The notes: a model not told the origin generated them from the letters alone. DNA of 64,000 nt from Variovorax paradoxus (GCF_009498455.1 NZ_CP045644.1:6327001-6391000), one strand, 5' to 3'; shown: positions 13,315 to 22,022, numbered from the stretch's first letter. Numbers and translations: made by a program.

Positions 13315-13698
13315 ATGAAGCTCCAGCCCGACAAATCCGACGCCCAGACCCTCACCGCACACGGCCCCGGCTGGGTCGCGATCAACAACGAAAAGGTGGA
13401 GGGCAGCGTCGTCGTGGGTTCGCGTGGCGAACGCTTTGCCTGGGATTGCACGCGTTTCGACCAGTTGGGCCCCGAACATTTCGCGCAATTGGCCTCTTTG
13501 GGCGCCGAATTGGTCATTTTCGGCAGCGGAACCCGCATCCGTTTTCCCCAGCCCGCTTGGCTGCAGCCCCTGATGGCGCAACGCACCGGCGTGGAGACCA
13601 TGGACACCCCGGCGGCCTGCCGAACCTACAACATCCTGGCCGGCGAAGGACGGCACGTAATCGCCGCCCTGCTCGTCGAGCGCCCGACCGGTGGCTGA
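13315..13698 (+). CDS. Mth938-like (DUF498) domain protein
   Basis: A 127-residue protein of the Mth938/NDUFAF3-like family. Typical features are a central GPEHFAQLASLGAELVIFGSG followed by (I)RFPQP and a C-terminal MDTPAACRTYNILAGEGRHVIAALL. The bacterial members are small cytoplasmic proteins without established activity; the eukaryotic relative assists respiratory complex I assembly. The start at ATG 13315 gives MKLQPDKSDAQ; the frame is open upstream to 13180 but that part would run into alaA. Next gene downstream on the same strand is bcp, about 145 bases away. Confidence 0.85.
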   Translation: MKLQPDKSDAQTLTAHGPGWVAINNEKVEGSVVVGSRGERFAWDCTRFDQLGPEHFAQLASLGAELVIFGSGTRIRFPQPAWLQPLMAQRTGVETMDTPAACRTYNILAGEGRHVIAALLVERPTGG

Positions 13699-13842
13699 GA
13701 GAGGGGTTTTCGAGGTAAAATACCGGGTTGCGAACCGGCCAGCTACCCAAAGTTAGCAACGACCAATCCTCCATTCTTCGAGCAAGCCTGTAAAGGGCTG
13801 AGAGGGCTCGGAGAACGGAATCTAACGGAGAAAACAAGTTTC

Positions 13843-14319
13843 ATGGCGATCGTTGTCAACAAACCCATTCCTGAATTCGACGCCAACGCCACGGGCGGCA
13901 TCAAGGTTTCGAATACCTCGCACCTCGGCCACGTCATGGTCATGTATTTTTACCCGAAAGATAACACTCCGGGTTGCACGACCGAAGCGATGCAGTTCCG
14001 CGACCACTACAAAGACTTCGAAAAAGCAGGTGCCACCGTCTTCGGCGTGTCGCGCGACAACATGAAGTCGCACGACGAATTCAAGGCCAAGCTCGAACTC
14101 CCGTTCGAACTGATTGCCGACACCGAAGAAAAAATGTGCCACATGTTCGGCGTGGTCAAGAACAAGATCATGTACGGCAAGAAGGTCAAGGGCATCGAGC
14201 GCAGCACGTTCCTGATCGGCGCCGACGGCATCCTGAAGGCCGAATGGCGCGGGCTCAAGGTTCCGGGCCATGTCGAAGACGTCCTCAAGGCCGTCAAGGC
14301 ACTCAAGAAGGCGGCCTGA
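13843..14319 (+). CDS. bcp: Peroxiredoxin, Bcp/PrxQ family
   Basis: Thiol peroxidase reducing H2O2 and organic hydroperoxides using thioredoxin. The peroxidatic cysteine is Cys45 in FYPKDNTPGCTTEA. E. coli-type Bcp has a resolving cysteine five residues later, but here that position is Met50, so this is either a 1-Cys enzyme or uses another cysteine (the only other one is in EKMCHMFGV). Length 158 is normal. ATG 13843 is preceded by a purine-rich GGAG. An unusually long leader separates it from the preceding gene. Confidence 0.93.
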   Translation: MAIVVNKPIPEFDANATGGIKVSNTSHLGHVMVMYFYPKDNTPGCTTEAMQFRDHYKDFEKAGATVFGVSRDNMKSHDEFKAKLELPFELIADTEEKMCHMFGVVKNKIMYGKKVKGIERSTFLIGADGILKAEWRGLKVPGHVEDVLKAVKALKKAA

Positions 14320-14463
14320 TCGCGCCGCAAGGCACCGGGCGTGCGCTTTTGCATCAAGTCGTGGGAATTGCCCCACGCAGTGTGCAAAGAGCCTCCGGTG
14401 CGTCTTTTGCGGTGTGCATAATGGCCTCATGCCGTTGAGCTCCACGACCGCATCCTCCGAACG

Positions 14464-14496
14464 AAGCCGCCTGGGTCTACAGGCGGCTTTTTCGTT
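14464..14496 (+). terminator. Rho-independent terminator after bcp
   Basis: Stem AAGCCGCCTG / CAGGCGGCTT around loop GGTCTA, followed by TTTTCGTTTT. It lies 145 bases after the bcp stop and 40 bases before the phoH start, so it insulates phoH or ends a longer bcp transcript. Confidence 0.8.
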
Positions 14497-14536
14497 TTCC
14501 GGCCCTCCTCTTTCTTCCTTGCGAGCGACCTGACCC

Positions 14537-16323
14537 ATGCCACTGCCTCCCGCCCCCACGAAACGCGCCGCATTGCTCTCGCCGGACGCAATCGACGCAC
14601 CCGCCCGTCCCTCGCACAGAAACTCCCGCCGTTCCGGCGATTCGCGCGACGACGCCCCCGCCAAGAGCGGACCGCAGCCGCTGGAGCTGTTCGACAACCT
14701 CGGCACGGACGGCGGCGGCGATGCACCGGCCGCGCGCCCGGCACGCCGCTCGAAAACCAAGGCCGCGCCCACGTCGACGCCGACGAGCACACCGCAGCAG
14801 CAACCACCCGCGATGGTGCAGGTCGAGACGCGCGTGCCCACGCCCGCCCCCGCAGCCGCCACGCCCGCCGCTGCACCCCAGCCCCAGCACGCCCCAAGCG
14901 CAAGTCCACCGGTCCGGCCAAGCTGTTCGTGCTCGACACGAACGTGCTGCTGCACGACCCGATGTGCCTGTTCCGCTTCGAAGAGCACGACATCTTCCTG
15001 CCGATGATCGTGCTGGAAGAGCTCGACGGCCACAAGAAAGGCACGACCGAAGTCGCGCGCAACGGCCGCCAGACCAGCCGCACGCTCGATGCGCTGGCCG
15101 GTGCGCAGGACGCCGACATCGACAAGGGCCTGAAGCTCGACACCACCGGCCATCGCGAGGCCGGCGGGCGGCTGTTCTTCCAGACTGCGCCGCTCGACTA
15201 CTCGCTGCCGGTCAGCCTGCCCCAGGGCAAGGCCGACAACCAGATCCTGGGCGTGGTCCAGGCCTTGCGCGACGAATACACGAAAGACCGCCCGGGCAAG
15301 GCGAAGCAGGAAGTGGTGCTGGTGTCGAAAGACATCAACATGCGCGTCAAGGCGCGCGCCCTCGGCCTGGCCACCGACGACTACCAGAACGACAAGACGC
15401 TGGAAGACGGCGACCTGCTCTACGCCGGTTCGCTCGCGCTCCCGCCCGACTTCTGGACCCGCCAGAGCAAGACGGTCGAAAGCTGGCAGAGCGGCAGCAA
15501 CACGTTCTACCGGATCAGCGGTCCGATCGTGCCCAACCTGTACATCAACCAATTCGTCTTCTTCGAGGCGCCCGGCGAGCCGAGCATGTACGCGCGCGTC
15601 ACCGAAATCCGCGACAAGACCGCGGTGCTCAAGACGCTCAAGGACTACAGCTCGGGCAAGAACGCCGTGTGGGGCGTGAACACGCGCAACCGCGAGCAGA
15701 ACTTCGCGATGAACCTGCTGATGGACCCGGAGATCGACTTCGTCACGCTGACCGGCACGGCCGGCACCGGCAAGACCCTGATGGCGCTGGCTTCGGGCCT
15801 CACGCAGGTGCTCGACGATCGCCGCTACACCGAGATCATCATGACCCGCGCCACGGTGAGCGTGGGCGAGGACATCGGCTTCCTGCCCGGTACCGAGGAA
15901 GAAAAGATGGGCCCCTGGATGGGCGCGCTCGACGACAACCTCGAGTTCCTGGCCAAGGGCGACGGCGGCGGCGCCGGCGAGTGGGGCCGCGCGGCCACCA
16001 ACGAGCTGATCCGCAGCCGCATCAAGGTCAAGAGCATGAACTTCATGCGCGGGCGCACCTTCCTGAACAAGTACGTGATCATCGACGAGGCGCAGAACCT
16101 CACGCCCAAGCAGATGAAGACGCTGATCACCCGCGCCGGCCCCGGCACGAAGATCATCTGCATGGGCAACCTCGCGCAGATCGACACGCCCTACCTCACC
16201 GAAGGCTCGTCGGGCCTGACCTTCGCGGTCGACAAGTTCAAGGGCTGGCCGCACGGCGGACACATCACGCTGGCGCGCGGCGAACGCTCACGGCTGGCTG
16301 ATTTCGCAAGCGACGTGCTCTAA
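14537..16323 (+). CDS. PIN-domain/PhoH-family ATPase, apparent single frameshift near 14892
   Basis: PhoH2-type protein: PIN ribonuclease-like domain (KLFVLDTNVLLHDP, from about 14914) fused to a PhoH P-loop domain with Walker A TGTAGTGKT and Walker B VIIDEAQ. The natural start MPLPPAPTKRAALLS at 14537 and a proline/alanine-rich linker are in one frame, but the PIN and PhoH domains are in another. Adding one C to the CCCC run at 14892-14895 restores ...QHAPKRKSTGPAKLFVLDTNV. GTG 14929 could start a protein inside the PIN domain but would remove its first strand. Treat as one gene with a frameshift (error, tract variation or real lesion). A terminator follows at 16346. Confidence 0.85.
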
Positions 16324-16345
16324 GCGCAACGGCCCCGGCCGACCG

Positions 16346-16385
16346 AAGCCCGCGCATGCTCCCAGAGCATCGCGGGCTTTTTTTC
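16346..16385 (+). terminator. Rho-independent terminator after phoH
   Basis: Stem AAGCCCGCG / CGCGGGCTT with an inner ATGCT / AGCAT extension, then seven T. It begins 23 bases after the phoH stop. Confidence 0.88.
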
Positions 16386-16481
16386 GCCCGCCATGACAGG
16401 CTACTGACAAGACGTTGTCAGGAGGCGGCTCGCACCATGCAGGTTCCTTCCAACGCAACAACGAACGAAAGCGAGCACCTC

Positions 16482-16853
16482 ATGACAACCACCGCCATCA
16501 CCTGGTTCGAGATTCCCGTCACCGATCTGGACCGCGCCCAAGCCTTCTACGAAACCGTGCTCGCGCGCAAGCTGCGCCGCGAGGACTTTGGCGGCAACCC
16601 CTTGGTCGTGTTCCCCTACGACGAACCCGCCACCGGCGGCGCGCTGAAGCCCGGCGCCAACACCAGCGCGCAGGCCGGCAGCGGCATCCGCGTCTACCTC
16701 GACTGCATCGGCATCGATGCCGTGCTCTCGCGCGTCGAGGCGGCCGGTGGACAGATCGTGGCGCCCAAGTCGGCATTGCCCCCCGGCATGGGCTTCATCG
16801 CCCACCTGCGCGACACCGAAGGCAACGAAGTCGGCCTGCACGCCCCAGCCTGA
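16482..16853 (+). CDS. VOC (glyoxalase-like) family protein
   Basis: A 123-residue vicinal-oxygen-chelate fold protein: [21 protein letters not shown] at the N-terminus and [17 protein letters not shown] at the C-terminus, the latter carrying the conserved Glu of the metal/ligand site. Specific substrate cannot be told. I start at ATG 16482, the family N-terminus; ATG 16437 has AGGAGG 11 bases upstream and would add 15 residues. It is first in a five-gene plus-strand run; the EVE-domain gene starts 5 bases after its stop. Confidence 0.82.
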   Translation: MTTTAITWFEIPVTDLDRAQAFYETVLARKLRREDFGGNPLVVFPYDEPATGGALKPGANTSAQAGSGIRVYLDCIGIDAVLSRVEAAGGQIVAPKSALPPGMGFIAHLRDTEGNEVGLHAPA

Positions 16854-16858
16854 AGACC

Positions 16859-17308
16859 ATGGCACAACGCAACTGGATTGCGGTCGCCAGCGCCGAGCAT
16901 GCCCGGCGCGGGCGGGACCACCGGCCGCTCGGGTTCATGCAGCTGGGCCACGGCAAGCTCGCACCGCTCAAGCGCGTGGCGGCGGGCGACCGCGTGGCCT
17001 ACTATTCGCCGGCCACGGTGTTCGGCGGCACGGACAAGCTGCAGAGCTTCGTGTCGCTTGGCATCGTCCAGCCTGGCGATCCGTACGAGTTCGACATGGG
17101 CAACGGCTTCGTCCCGTGGCGTCGCGACGTGGCCTACGTCGCCGCACACGAGGCGCCCATCGCCACGCTGATCGAGCGCCTCGCCTTCATCGAAACCCCG
17201 AAGCAGTGGGGCTACAAATTCCGCTTCGGCCTGTTCGACATCACCGACATCGACATGAAACTGATCGCGCAGACGATGAAGGCCGAACCGAAGGCGCTCC
17301 TGTTTTGA
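16859..17308 (+). CDS. EVE domain protein
   Basis: A 149-residue single EVE domain (PUA-like fold). Visible features: [15 protein letters not shown], the basic [27 protein letters not shown] and the C-terminal [19 protein letters not shown] domains read modified bases in DNA or RNA and often occur beside restriction or repair genes; here the neighbours are a VOC protein, a GyrI-like domain, an MGMT-like protein and a WYL regulator. Start ATG 16859 lies 5 bases after the preceding stop, so the genes are co-transcribed. Confidence 0.87.
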   Translation: MAQRNWIAVASAEHARRGRDHRPLGFMQLGHGKLAPLKRVAAGDRVAYYSPATVFGGTDKLQSFVSLGIVQPGDPYEFDMGNGFVPWRRDVAYVAAHEAPIATLIERLAFIETPKQWGYKFRFGLFDITDIDMKLIAQTMKAEPKALLF

Positions 17309-17351
17309 GCGCCTTCGCCCTCCTCCTCCGACACTTCAGAAACAGCAATCC

Positions 17352-17801
17352 ATGGAACCCTTCCGCCAACACCACGACGCCTTCCGGGTCTCCGGCCTCA
17401 CGGCGCGCACCACCAACCGCGAAGAGAACGACCCCGCGACCGCACGCATCGGCGCACTGTGGAACCGCTTCTTCGGCGAGCAGACCTACGACTCGACACC
17501 GCACCGCACCGGCGATACGCGCATCTTCAGCGTCTACTCCGCCTACGAATCGGATGCGCACGGCGCCTTCGACGTGACAGCCGGCGTCGCCGTCTCGGAG
17601 GGCGCGGACAGCATCGCTATCGAAGCAGGCGACTACCTCGTGTTTACCGGCCGCGGCGAGATGCCGCAGATGGTGATCGCCACGTGGCAACGCATCTGGC
17701 AGTATTTCGAGGCGCATCCGGAAATCGTTCGCCGCTACCGCAGCGATTTCGAAGCCTACGAGGGGCCGGACGCAGTGGCGATCCACATCGGAGTCTCATG
17801 A
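17352..17801 (+). CDS. GyrI-like / AraC effector-binding domain protein
   Basis: A 149-residue stand-alone small-molecule-binding domain of the GyrI/SOUL-like superfamily: FRVSGLTARTTN at the N-terminus, IGALWNRFF helix, the strand RIFSVYSAYESD, and GDYLVFTGRGEMPQMVIATWQRIW, the usual core of such effector-binding domains. Proteins of this type bind drugs or amphiphiles. The stop overlaps the next start as ATGA (17798-17801), so it is translated with the MGMT-like gene; both precede a WYL regulator that might respond to the same signal. Confidence 0.84.
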   Translation: MEPFRQHHDAFRVSGLTARTTNREENDPATARIGALWNRFFGEQTYDSTPHRTGDTRIFSVYSAYESDAHGAFDVTAGVAVSEGADSIAIEAGDYLVFTGRGEMPQMVIATWQRIWQYFEAHPEIVRRYRSDFEAYEGPDAVAIHIGVS

Positions 17802-18121
17802 GCACACGCAAGGGCTGGCGCGACAGGCTGGCCGGCTACCCGAACCTGCCGAACGTGAAGGCCATTCTCCCGGCCATGCGCGCGCAGCACGGCAAGGGCA
17901 CCATCGCCACGCCCTCGCCCGCCGAAGTCGAGGAGGCCATGCGCGACGTGCCCGAGGGCCGGCTCGCGACCGTGTTCGGCATTGGCGAAGAGATGGCAGA
18001 ACGCCATCACGCGACCATCCGCTGCACGGCGACCACAGCGATCTTCGCCCGCATGGTCGTCCAGCGCGGCAAGCGCTACTTTGTCGAGGACTTCGCCAGG
18101 AAGCTCGTCGGAACGCGTTGA
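17798..18121 (+). CDS. Small MGMT-like (DNA alkyl-transferase fold) protein, family uncertain
   Basis: 107 residues. It resembles small proteins annotated as MGMT family: ATPSPAEVEEAMRDVPEGRLATVFGIGEEMAERHH and CTATTAIFARMVV match the helix-turn-helix-like DNA-binding half of methylguanine methyltransferases (usual form TIxxLRxxLAxxHxxxxxCPxTTGIF). The PCHR active-site motif of true methyltransferases is absent, so repair by self-alkylation is not supported; a DNA-binding role like that of alkyltransferase-like proteins is possible. It overlaps both neighbours (ATGA before, TGATG after). The family call is a recollection of sequence pattern, not a search. Confidence 0.55.
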   Translation: MSTRKGWRDRLAGYPNLPNVKAILPAMRAQHGKGTIATPSPAEVEEAMRDVPEGRLATVFGIGEEMAERHHATIRCTATTAIFARMVVQRGKRYFVEDFARKLVGTR

Positions 18122-18870
18122 TGCGCCGCGCCGACCGCCTCTTCCAGCTCGTGCAGCTCATCCGCGGCCGCCGGCTCACCACGGCCGCCTTTCTGGCGCA
18201 GCGCCTGGAGGTGTCGGAGCGCACGGTGTACCGCGACGTGGCCGACCTGCAGCACCAGGGCGTCCCCATCGAAGGCGAAGCCGGCGTCGGCTATCGGCTG
18301 GGCGCGGGCTTCGAGCTGCCGCCGCTGATGTTCACGCAGGACGAAGCATCCGCGCTCGTGGCCACCGCGCGCATGACCCAGAGCTGGGTCGATCCGGCGA
18401 TGGCGCGCAACATCGAGACCGGCCTGGGAAAGATCCTGTCGGTGCTGCCGCCGGCCGCGCGCGTCTCGGCCGAGGCGCTGGCGCTGTATGCGCCCGCGCT
18501 CGGTCTCGACGACGCCCTGCGCGCCCGGCTGCAGACGCTGCGCGAGGCCGTGCAGGCGCACCAGAAGCTGCGGCTGCACTACCGCGATGTGTCGGGCGAC
18601 GCCAGCGAGCGCACGGTGCGGCCGCTGGGCTGCTTCTACTGGGGCAAGGTCTGGACGCTCTCGACGTGGTGCGAGCTGCGCAACGATTTCCGCGGCTTCC
18701 GGGTCGATCGCATGGAGGGCGTGGAAGTGCTCGCAGCCCGCTTCCAGGACGAGCCGGGCAAGACGCTGGCCGACCTGCTGCGGCAGGTGAAGGCCGAGGC
18801 GGCGCAGCACAAGGTGTGGGAACAGAAGCCGCCCGCCTCGACGCCAGAGCCCGGCAGCAACGCCGGCTGA
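18121..18870 (+). CDS. WYL-domain transcriptional regulator (YafY family)
   Basis: A 249-residue regulator: N-terminal HTH_11 (MRRADRLFQLVQLIRGRRLTTAAF, LEVSERTVYRDVADL) and C-terminal WYL domain (LRLHYRDVSGDASERTVRPLG, then FYWGKVWTLSTWCEL). WYL domains bind nucleotides or nucleic acid ends and control repair, stress and phage-defence genes. The ATG shares its A with the previous stop (TGATG at 18119-18123), so it is coupled to the MGMT-like gene and likely autoregulates the VOC-EVE-GyrI-MGMT operon. It ends 20 bases before the convergent dnaB stop, without an obvious terminator. Confidence 0.9.
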   Translation: MRRADRLFQLVQLIRGRRLTTAAFLAQRLEVSERTVYRDVADLQHQGVPIEGEAGVGYRLGAGFELPPLMFTQDEASALVATARMTQSWVDPAMARNIETGLGKILSVLPPAARVSAEALALYAPALGLDDALRARLQTLREAVQAHQKLRLHYRDVSGDASERTVRPLGCFYWGKVWTLSTWCELRNDFRGFRVDRMEGVEVLAARFQDEPGKTLADLLRQVKAEAAQHKVWEQKPPASTPEPGSNAG

Positions 18871-18889
18871 CGGCCTGCCGCGCGACCGG

Positions 18890-20296
18890 TCAGTACTCGT
18901 CGTTGTTGCTGTAGCCGACGAGGTTTTCGAACTTGGTGATCGGCTTCAGGAAGGCCAGCTTCACGGTGCCGGTCGGGCCGTTCCGGTGCTTGCTGATGAT
19001 CACCTCGGCCACGCCCGGCTCCTTCGACTCCTTGTTGTAGTAGTCGTCGCGGTAGATGAACATGATGATGTCCGCGTCCTGCTCGATGGCGCCGGATTCG
19101 CGCAAGTCGCTCATCATGGGGCGCTTGTCGGTACGGGCTTCCACGCCGCGGCTGAGCTGCGACAGCGCGATCACCGGACACTTCAGTTCCTTGGCCAGCA
19201 TCTTCAGGCCGCGCGAGATTTCACCCACGGCCGTGGCGCGGTTCTCGTCGCCCGAGCTGCTGGTCGACATGAGCTGCAGGTAGTCGACCACGATCAGGCC
19301 CAGGCGCCCGTACTGCCGCGCCAGCCGGCGCGCATTGGCCCGCAGCTCGCTGGACGAGAGACCCGGCGTCTCGTCGATGTGCAGCGACACCGTGCGCAGC
19401 TTCTCGATGGCCTCGGTCAGGCGCGGCCACTCTTCGTCGCTGAGTTTGCCGGTGCGCAGATGGCCCTGGTCGATGCGGCCGATGGAGCCCACGATACGCA
19501 CCGCCAGCTGGGCGGCGCCCATTTCCATCGAGAACACCGCCACCGGCAGCCCCTCTTCGAGCGCCACGTGCTCGGCGATGTTGATCGCCAGCGAGGTCTT
19601 GCCCATCGACGGACGTGCGGCCAGCACGATCATGTCGCCCGGCTGCAGGCCCGAGGTCATCTTGTCGAAATCGTTGAAGCCGGTGCGCACGCCCGTGATG
19701 TCGTTCGGGTTCTCGGCCATCTCGGTCACGCGGTCGAGCAGTTCGACCACCAGGGAATCCATGCTCTGGAAACCCTGCTTCATCCGCGTGCCTTCTTCGC
19801 CGATGTTGAAGATCTTCTGCTCGGCTTCGTCCAGGATCTTGTCGACCGGCTTGCCCTGCGGATTGAAGGCGTTGGTCGCGATCTCGTCCGCGGCCGACAC
19901 CAGCTTGCGCAGGATGGAACGCTCGCGCACGATCTCGGCGTAGCGCCGGATGTTGCTCGCGCTCGGCACGTACTGCGCCAACGAATTCAGGTAGACCAGC
20001 CCGCCGATGTCGTCAGCTTTGCCGAGGTTCTGCAACTGCTCGAAGACCGTGATCACGTCGGCCGGCTTGCTGGCATTGATCAGCCCGCCGATGGCCGCAT
20101 AGATCAGCTTGTGCTCATGGCGGTAGAAGTCGCCGTCGACCAGCAGGTCGCCCATGCGGTCCCAAGCGCCGTTGTCCAATAACAAGCCCCCCAGCACGCT
20201 GGATTCGGCCTCGATGGAGTGAGGCGGAATGCGCAATTGCGCGATCTGGCGGTCGGCCGACGAATCATTGTCGGCATAGGAGAAAACGGCGGACAT
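18890..20296 (-). CDS. dnaB: Replicative DNA helicase DnaB
   Basis: Hexameric 5'-3' helicase of the replication fork. The 468-residue protein has the N-terminal DnaB domain (PPHSIEAESSVLGGLLLD, 24-125), a linker, and the RecA-like C-terminal domain with Walker A ARPSMGKTS at 227-235, LIVVDYLQLM as Walker B and the LSRGVEARTDKRP arginine-finger region. ATG 20294-20296 is preceded by AAGGGAAG. It is downstream of the ribosomal protein L9 gene on the same strand, a common arrangement, but a terminator at 20415-20447 separates them. Confidence 0.97.
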   Translation of the reverse strand: MSAVFSYADNDSSADRQIAQLRIPPHSIEAESSVLGGLLLDNGAWDRMGDLLVDGDFYRHEHKLIYAAIGGLINASKPADVITVFEQLQNLGKADDIGGLVYLNSLAQYVPSASNIRRYAEIVRERSILRKLVSAADEIATNAFNPQGKPVDKILDEAEQKIFNIGEEGTRMKQGFQSMDSLVVELLDRVTEMAENPNDITGVRTGFNDFDKMTSGLQPGDMIVLAARPSMGKTSLAINIAEHVALEEGLPVAVFSMEMGAAQLAVRIVGSIGRIDQGHLRTGKLSDEEWPRLTEAIEKLRTVSLHIDETPGLSSSELRANARRLARQYGRLGLIVVDYLQLMSTSSSGDENRATAVGEISRGLKMLAKELKCPVIALSQLSRGVEARTDKRPMMSDLRESGAIEQDADIIMFIYRDDYYNKESKEPGVAEVIISKHRNGPTGTVKLAFLKPITKFENLVGYSNNDEY

Positions 20297-20414
20297 GGAC
20301 TTCCCTTGCAACCCTGCATGCTAAGCCGCGCGGGGCGCGACGTGTGTGGACAAGGTTGTTAATAAACAGTGAACTTCCGGTGCGCCGAGGTGGACAACTT
20401 GGACAACTCGCGCG

Positions 20415-20447
20415 CAGAAAAGAAAAAGCCGCCCGAAGGCGGCTTTC
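20415..20447 (-). terminator. Rho-independent terminator of the rpsF-priB-rpsR-rplI operon
   Basis: On the minus strand a 9-base stem AAAGCCGCC / GGCGGCTTT with a TTCG loop is followed by TTCTTTTC. It lies 31 bases after the rplI stop and before dnaB. Confidence 0.88.
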
Positions 20448-20477
20448 TTGCGTCAGCGCACAGGGCGCTGCAAACGA

Positions 20478-20930
20478 TCAGGCGGTTTCGCCGTAGACCG
20501 TGACGGTGATCTCGACGACCACGTCGGTGTGCAGCGAGACGCTCACGGTGTTGTCGCCAACGACCTTGATCGGGCCGTTGGGCAGACGCACTTGCGACTT
20601 GGCAACCTTGTAGCCTTGCTTGTTCAGCTCTTCGGCGATGTCGCCGTTGGTGACCGAACCGAACAGACGGCCGTCCACGCCAGCCTTTTGGGTCAGCTTG
20701 ACGGTCGAGCCGGCGAGCTTCTCGCCCTGGGCTTGCGACTCGGCCAGCTTGACGGCGGCAGCCTTTTCGAGTTCGACGCGCTTGGCTTCGAATTCGGCCT
20801 TGTTGGCAGCGGTGGCGCGACGGGCGCGGCCCGAGGGGATCAGGAAGTTGCGTGCGTAGCCGTCCTTGACCTTGACGATGTCGCCCAGGCCGCCGACGTT
20901 CAGAACCTTGTCCAGAAGAATGATTTGCAT
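20478..20930 (-). CDS. rplI: 50S ribosomal protein L9
   Basis: Primary 23S rRNA-binding protein at the base of the L1 stalk. The 150-residue sequence has the N-terminal globular domain ([33 protein letters not shown]), the long connecting helix (about 42-75, [16 protein letters not shown]) and the C-terminal domain ([19 protein letters not shown]). It is the last gene of the S6 operon, 15 bases after rpsR. Confidence 0.98.
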   Translation of the reverse strand: MQIILLDKVLNVGGLGDIVKVKDGYARNFLIPSGRARRATAANKAEFEAKRVELEKAAAVKLAESQAQGEKLAGSTVKLTQKAGVDGRLFGSVTNGDIAEELNKQGYKVAKSQVRLPNGPIKVVGDNTVSVSLHTDVVVEITVTVYGETA

Positions 20931-20945
20931 GGTATGTGCTCCTTC

Positions 20946-21227
20946 TTAGACTCGGTGCTGGTCGCTGTACGGCACCATGGCCAGGAAGCGCGCGCGCTTG
21001 ATGGCGGTGTTCAGCTGACGTTGGTAGATCGCGCGCGTGCCGGTCAGGCGTGCGGGGATGATCTTGCCGTTTTCGCTGATGAAGTCACGCAGCGTGTCGA
21101 TGTCCTTGTAGTCGATTTCTTCGACGCCAGCGACGGTGAAACGGCAGAAGCGCTTGCGCTTGAACAGCAGCGACTGGGTGTTGCGCTTCGGGCGCTTGTC
21201 TTTGTTGAATTTCTTGAACGTGGCCAT
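20946..21227 (-). CDS. rpsR: 30S ribosomal protein S18
   Basis: S18 forms a heterodimer with S6 on the platform of the 30S subunit. The 93-residue protein contains the family signature [16 protein letters not shown], then [19 protein letters not shown] and [18 protein letters not shown]. It sits between priB and rplI in the conserved operon. Confidence 0.98.
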   Translation of the reverse strand: MATFKKFNKDKRPKRNTQSLLFKRKRFCRFTVAGVEEIDYKDIDTLRDFISENGKIIPARLTGTRAIYQRQLNTAIKRARFLAMVPYSDQHRV

Positions 21228-21248
21228 TGGGGGACCTCTTGTCGAAAA

Positions 21249-21563
21249 TTAATCTTGCTGAAAATCCTGGATGTGCAGGACCGGATGCTTGCCGTTGCCC
21301 GGTGTCGCGAGAAACCCCTGGAATCGCCAGAGACTTCCCATCGACTGCGCTGCGAGCCGCTCGGCGATGGCGCCGAACGCAACGGCCTTGAGGGCCGTCT
21401 TCACCTGCCGGGGCTTCCCCGCCTCCTGGAGCGTCGACTCATGGTCGAGCTTCAGATCGAGAGCGGGAAGGCCGGCTGGCGTATATCGCAGGGTTCCGAG
21501 TTCGGCGACAGAGGCGGTCAGCAGAAGCTGGTTGACCCCGGTCGCCGCAGCGGCAGCCGTCAC
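21249..21563 (-). CDS. priB: Primosomal replication protein N, PriB
   Basis: Single-stranded DNA-binding OB-fold dimer that works with PriA in replication restart. The 104-residue sequence shows NQLLLTASVAELGTLRYTPAGLPALDLKLDHES and the C-terminal LWRFQGFLATPG...LHIQDFQ, characteristic of PriB in betaproteobacteria. Start is GTG (21561-21563), 5 bases after the rpsF stop. Its position between rpsF and rpsR is conserved. Confidence 0.95.
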   Translation of the reverse strand: MTAAAAATGVNQLLLTASVAELGTLRYTPAGLPALDLKLDHESTLQEAGKPRQVKTALKAVAFGAIAERLAAQSMGSLWRFQGFLATPGNGKHPVLHIQDFQQD

Positions 21564-21567
21564 GCCA

Positions 21568-21942
21568 TCAGTTGTTGTTGGCGGCGTATTCGGCCTGCTG
21601 GGCCTTGCGGGCCTCTTCGCGCTCGACCGTCTTCATCATCGACGAAGGACCGGTGTCGGCCTTCTTCTTCTGAACGGTCAGGTGACGCAGCACGGCATCG
21701 TTGAACTTGAACGCGTGTTCCAGTTCAGCCATCACGGCTTGTTCAGCTTCGATGTTGACGCACAGGTAGTGGGCCTTGTTGAGCTTGTTGATCTGGTAAG
21801 CCAGCTGACGGCGGCCCCAGTCTTCAACGCGGTGGACCTTGCCGCCGCCGGCCGTGATCAGGCCCTTGTAACGCTCCAGCATGGCCGGAACTTGTTCGCT
21901 CTGATCCGGGTGGATGAGCAAGATGATTTCGTAGTGACGCAT
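21568..21942 (-). CDS. rpsF: 30S ribosomal protein S6
   Basis: S6 binds S18 and 16S rRNA on the 30S platform. The 124-residue protein starts [19 protein letters not shown] and has [18 protein letters not shown] and [13 protein letters not shown]; the tail is charged and ends in NNN. I use ATG 21940-21942; the longer in-frame upstream sequence is leader. First gene of rpsF-priB-rpsR-rplI. Confidence 0.98.
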   Translation of the reverse strand: MRHYEIILLIHPDQSEQVPAMLERYKGLITAGGGKVHRVEDWGRRQLAYQINKLNKAHYLCVNIEAEQAVMAELEHAFKFNDAVLRHLTVQKKKADTGPSSMMKTVEREEARKAQQAEYAANNN

Positions 21943-22022
21943 GGCACTCCTTGTGGATTCTTCCGTGGAAGAGGAAAAGCCACCCGCAGCGTCGGGCGCG
22001 GTATGGCAAGGCAAAGCCGGCG

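Noticed and set aside
14429..14533. Small leader frame or sRNA between bcp and phoH
   Set aside because: A CATAAT and a terminator flank about 70 bases, but there is no acceptable -35 and the 34-codon frame has no ribosome site; I list only the terminator.
14892..14900. Programmed ribosomal frameshift in phoH
   Set aside because: The site lacks a canonical X XXY YYZ slippery heptamer and a downstream stem was not evident. A dropped C is simpler, especially as the same context breaks tonB.
20300..20480. Replication origin near dnaB
   Set aside because: Only near-matches to DnaA boxes and no AT-rich unwinding region; dnaA, dnaN and parAB genes are absent.
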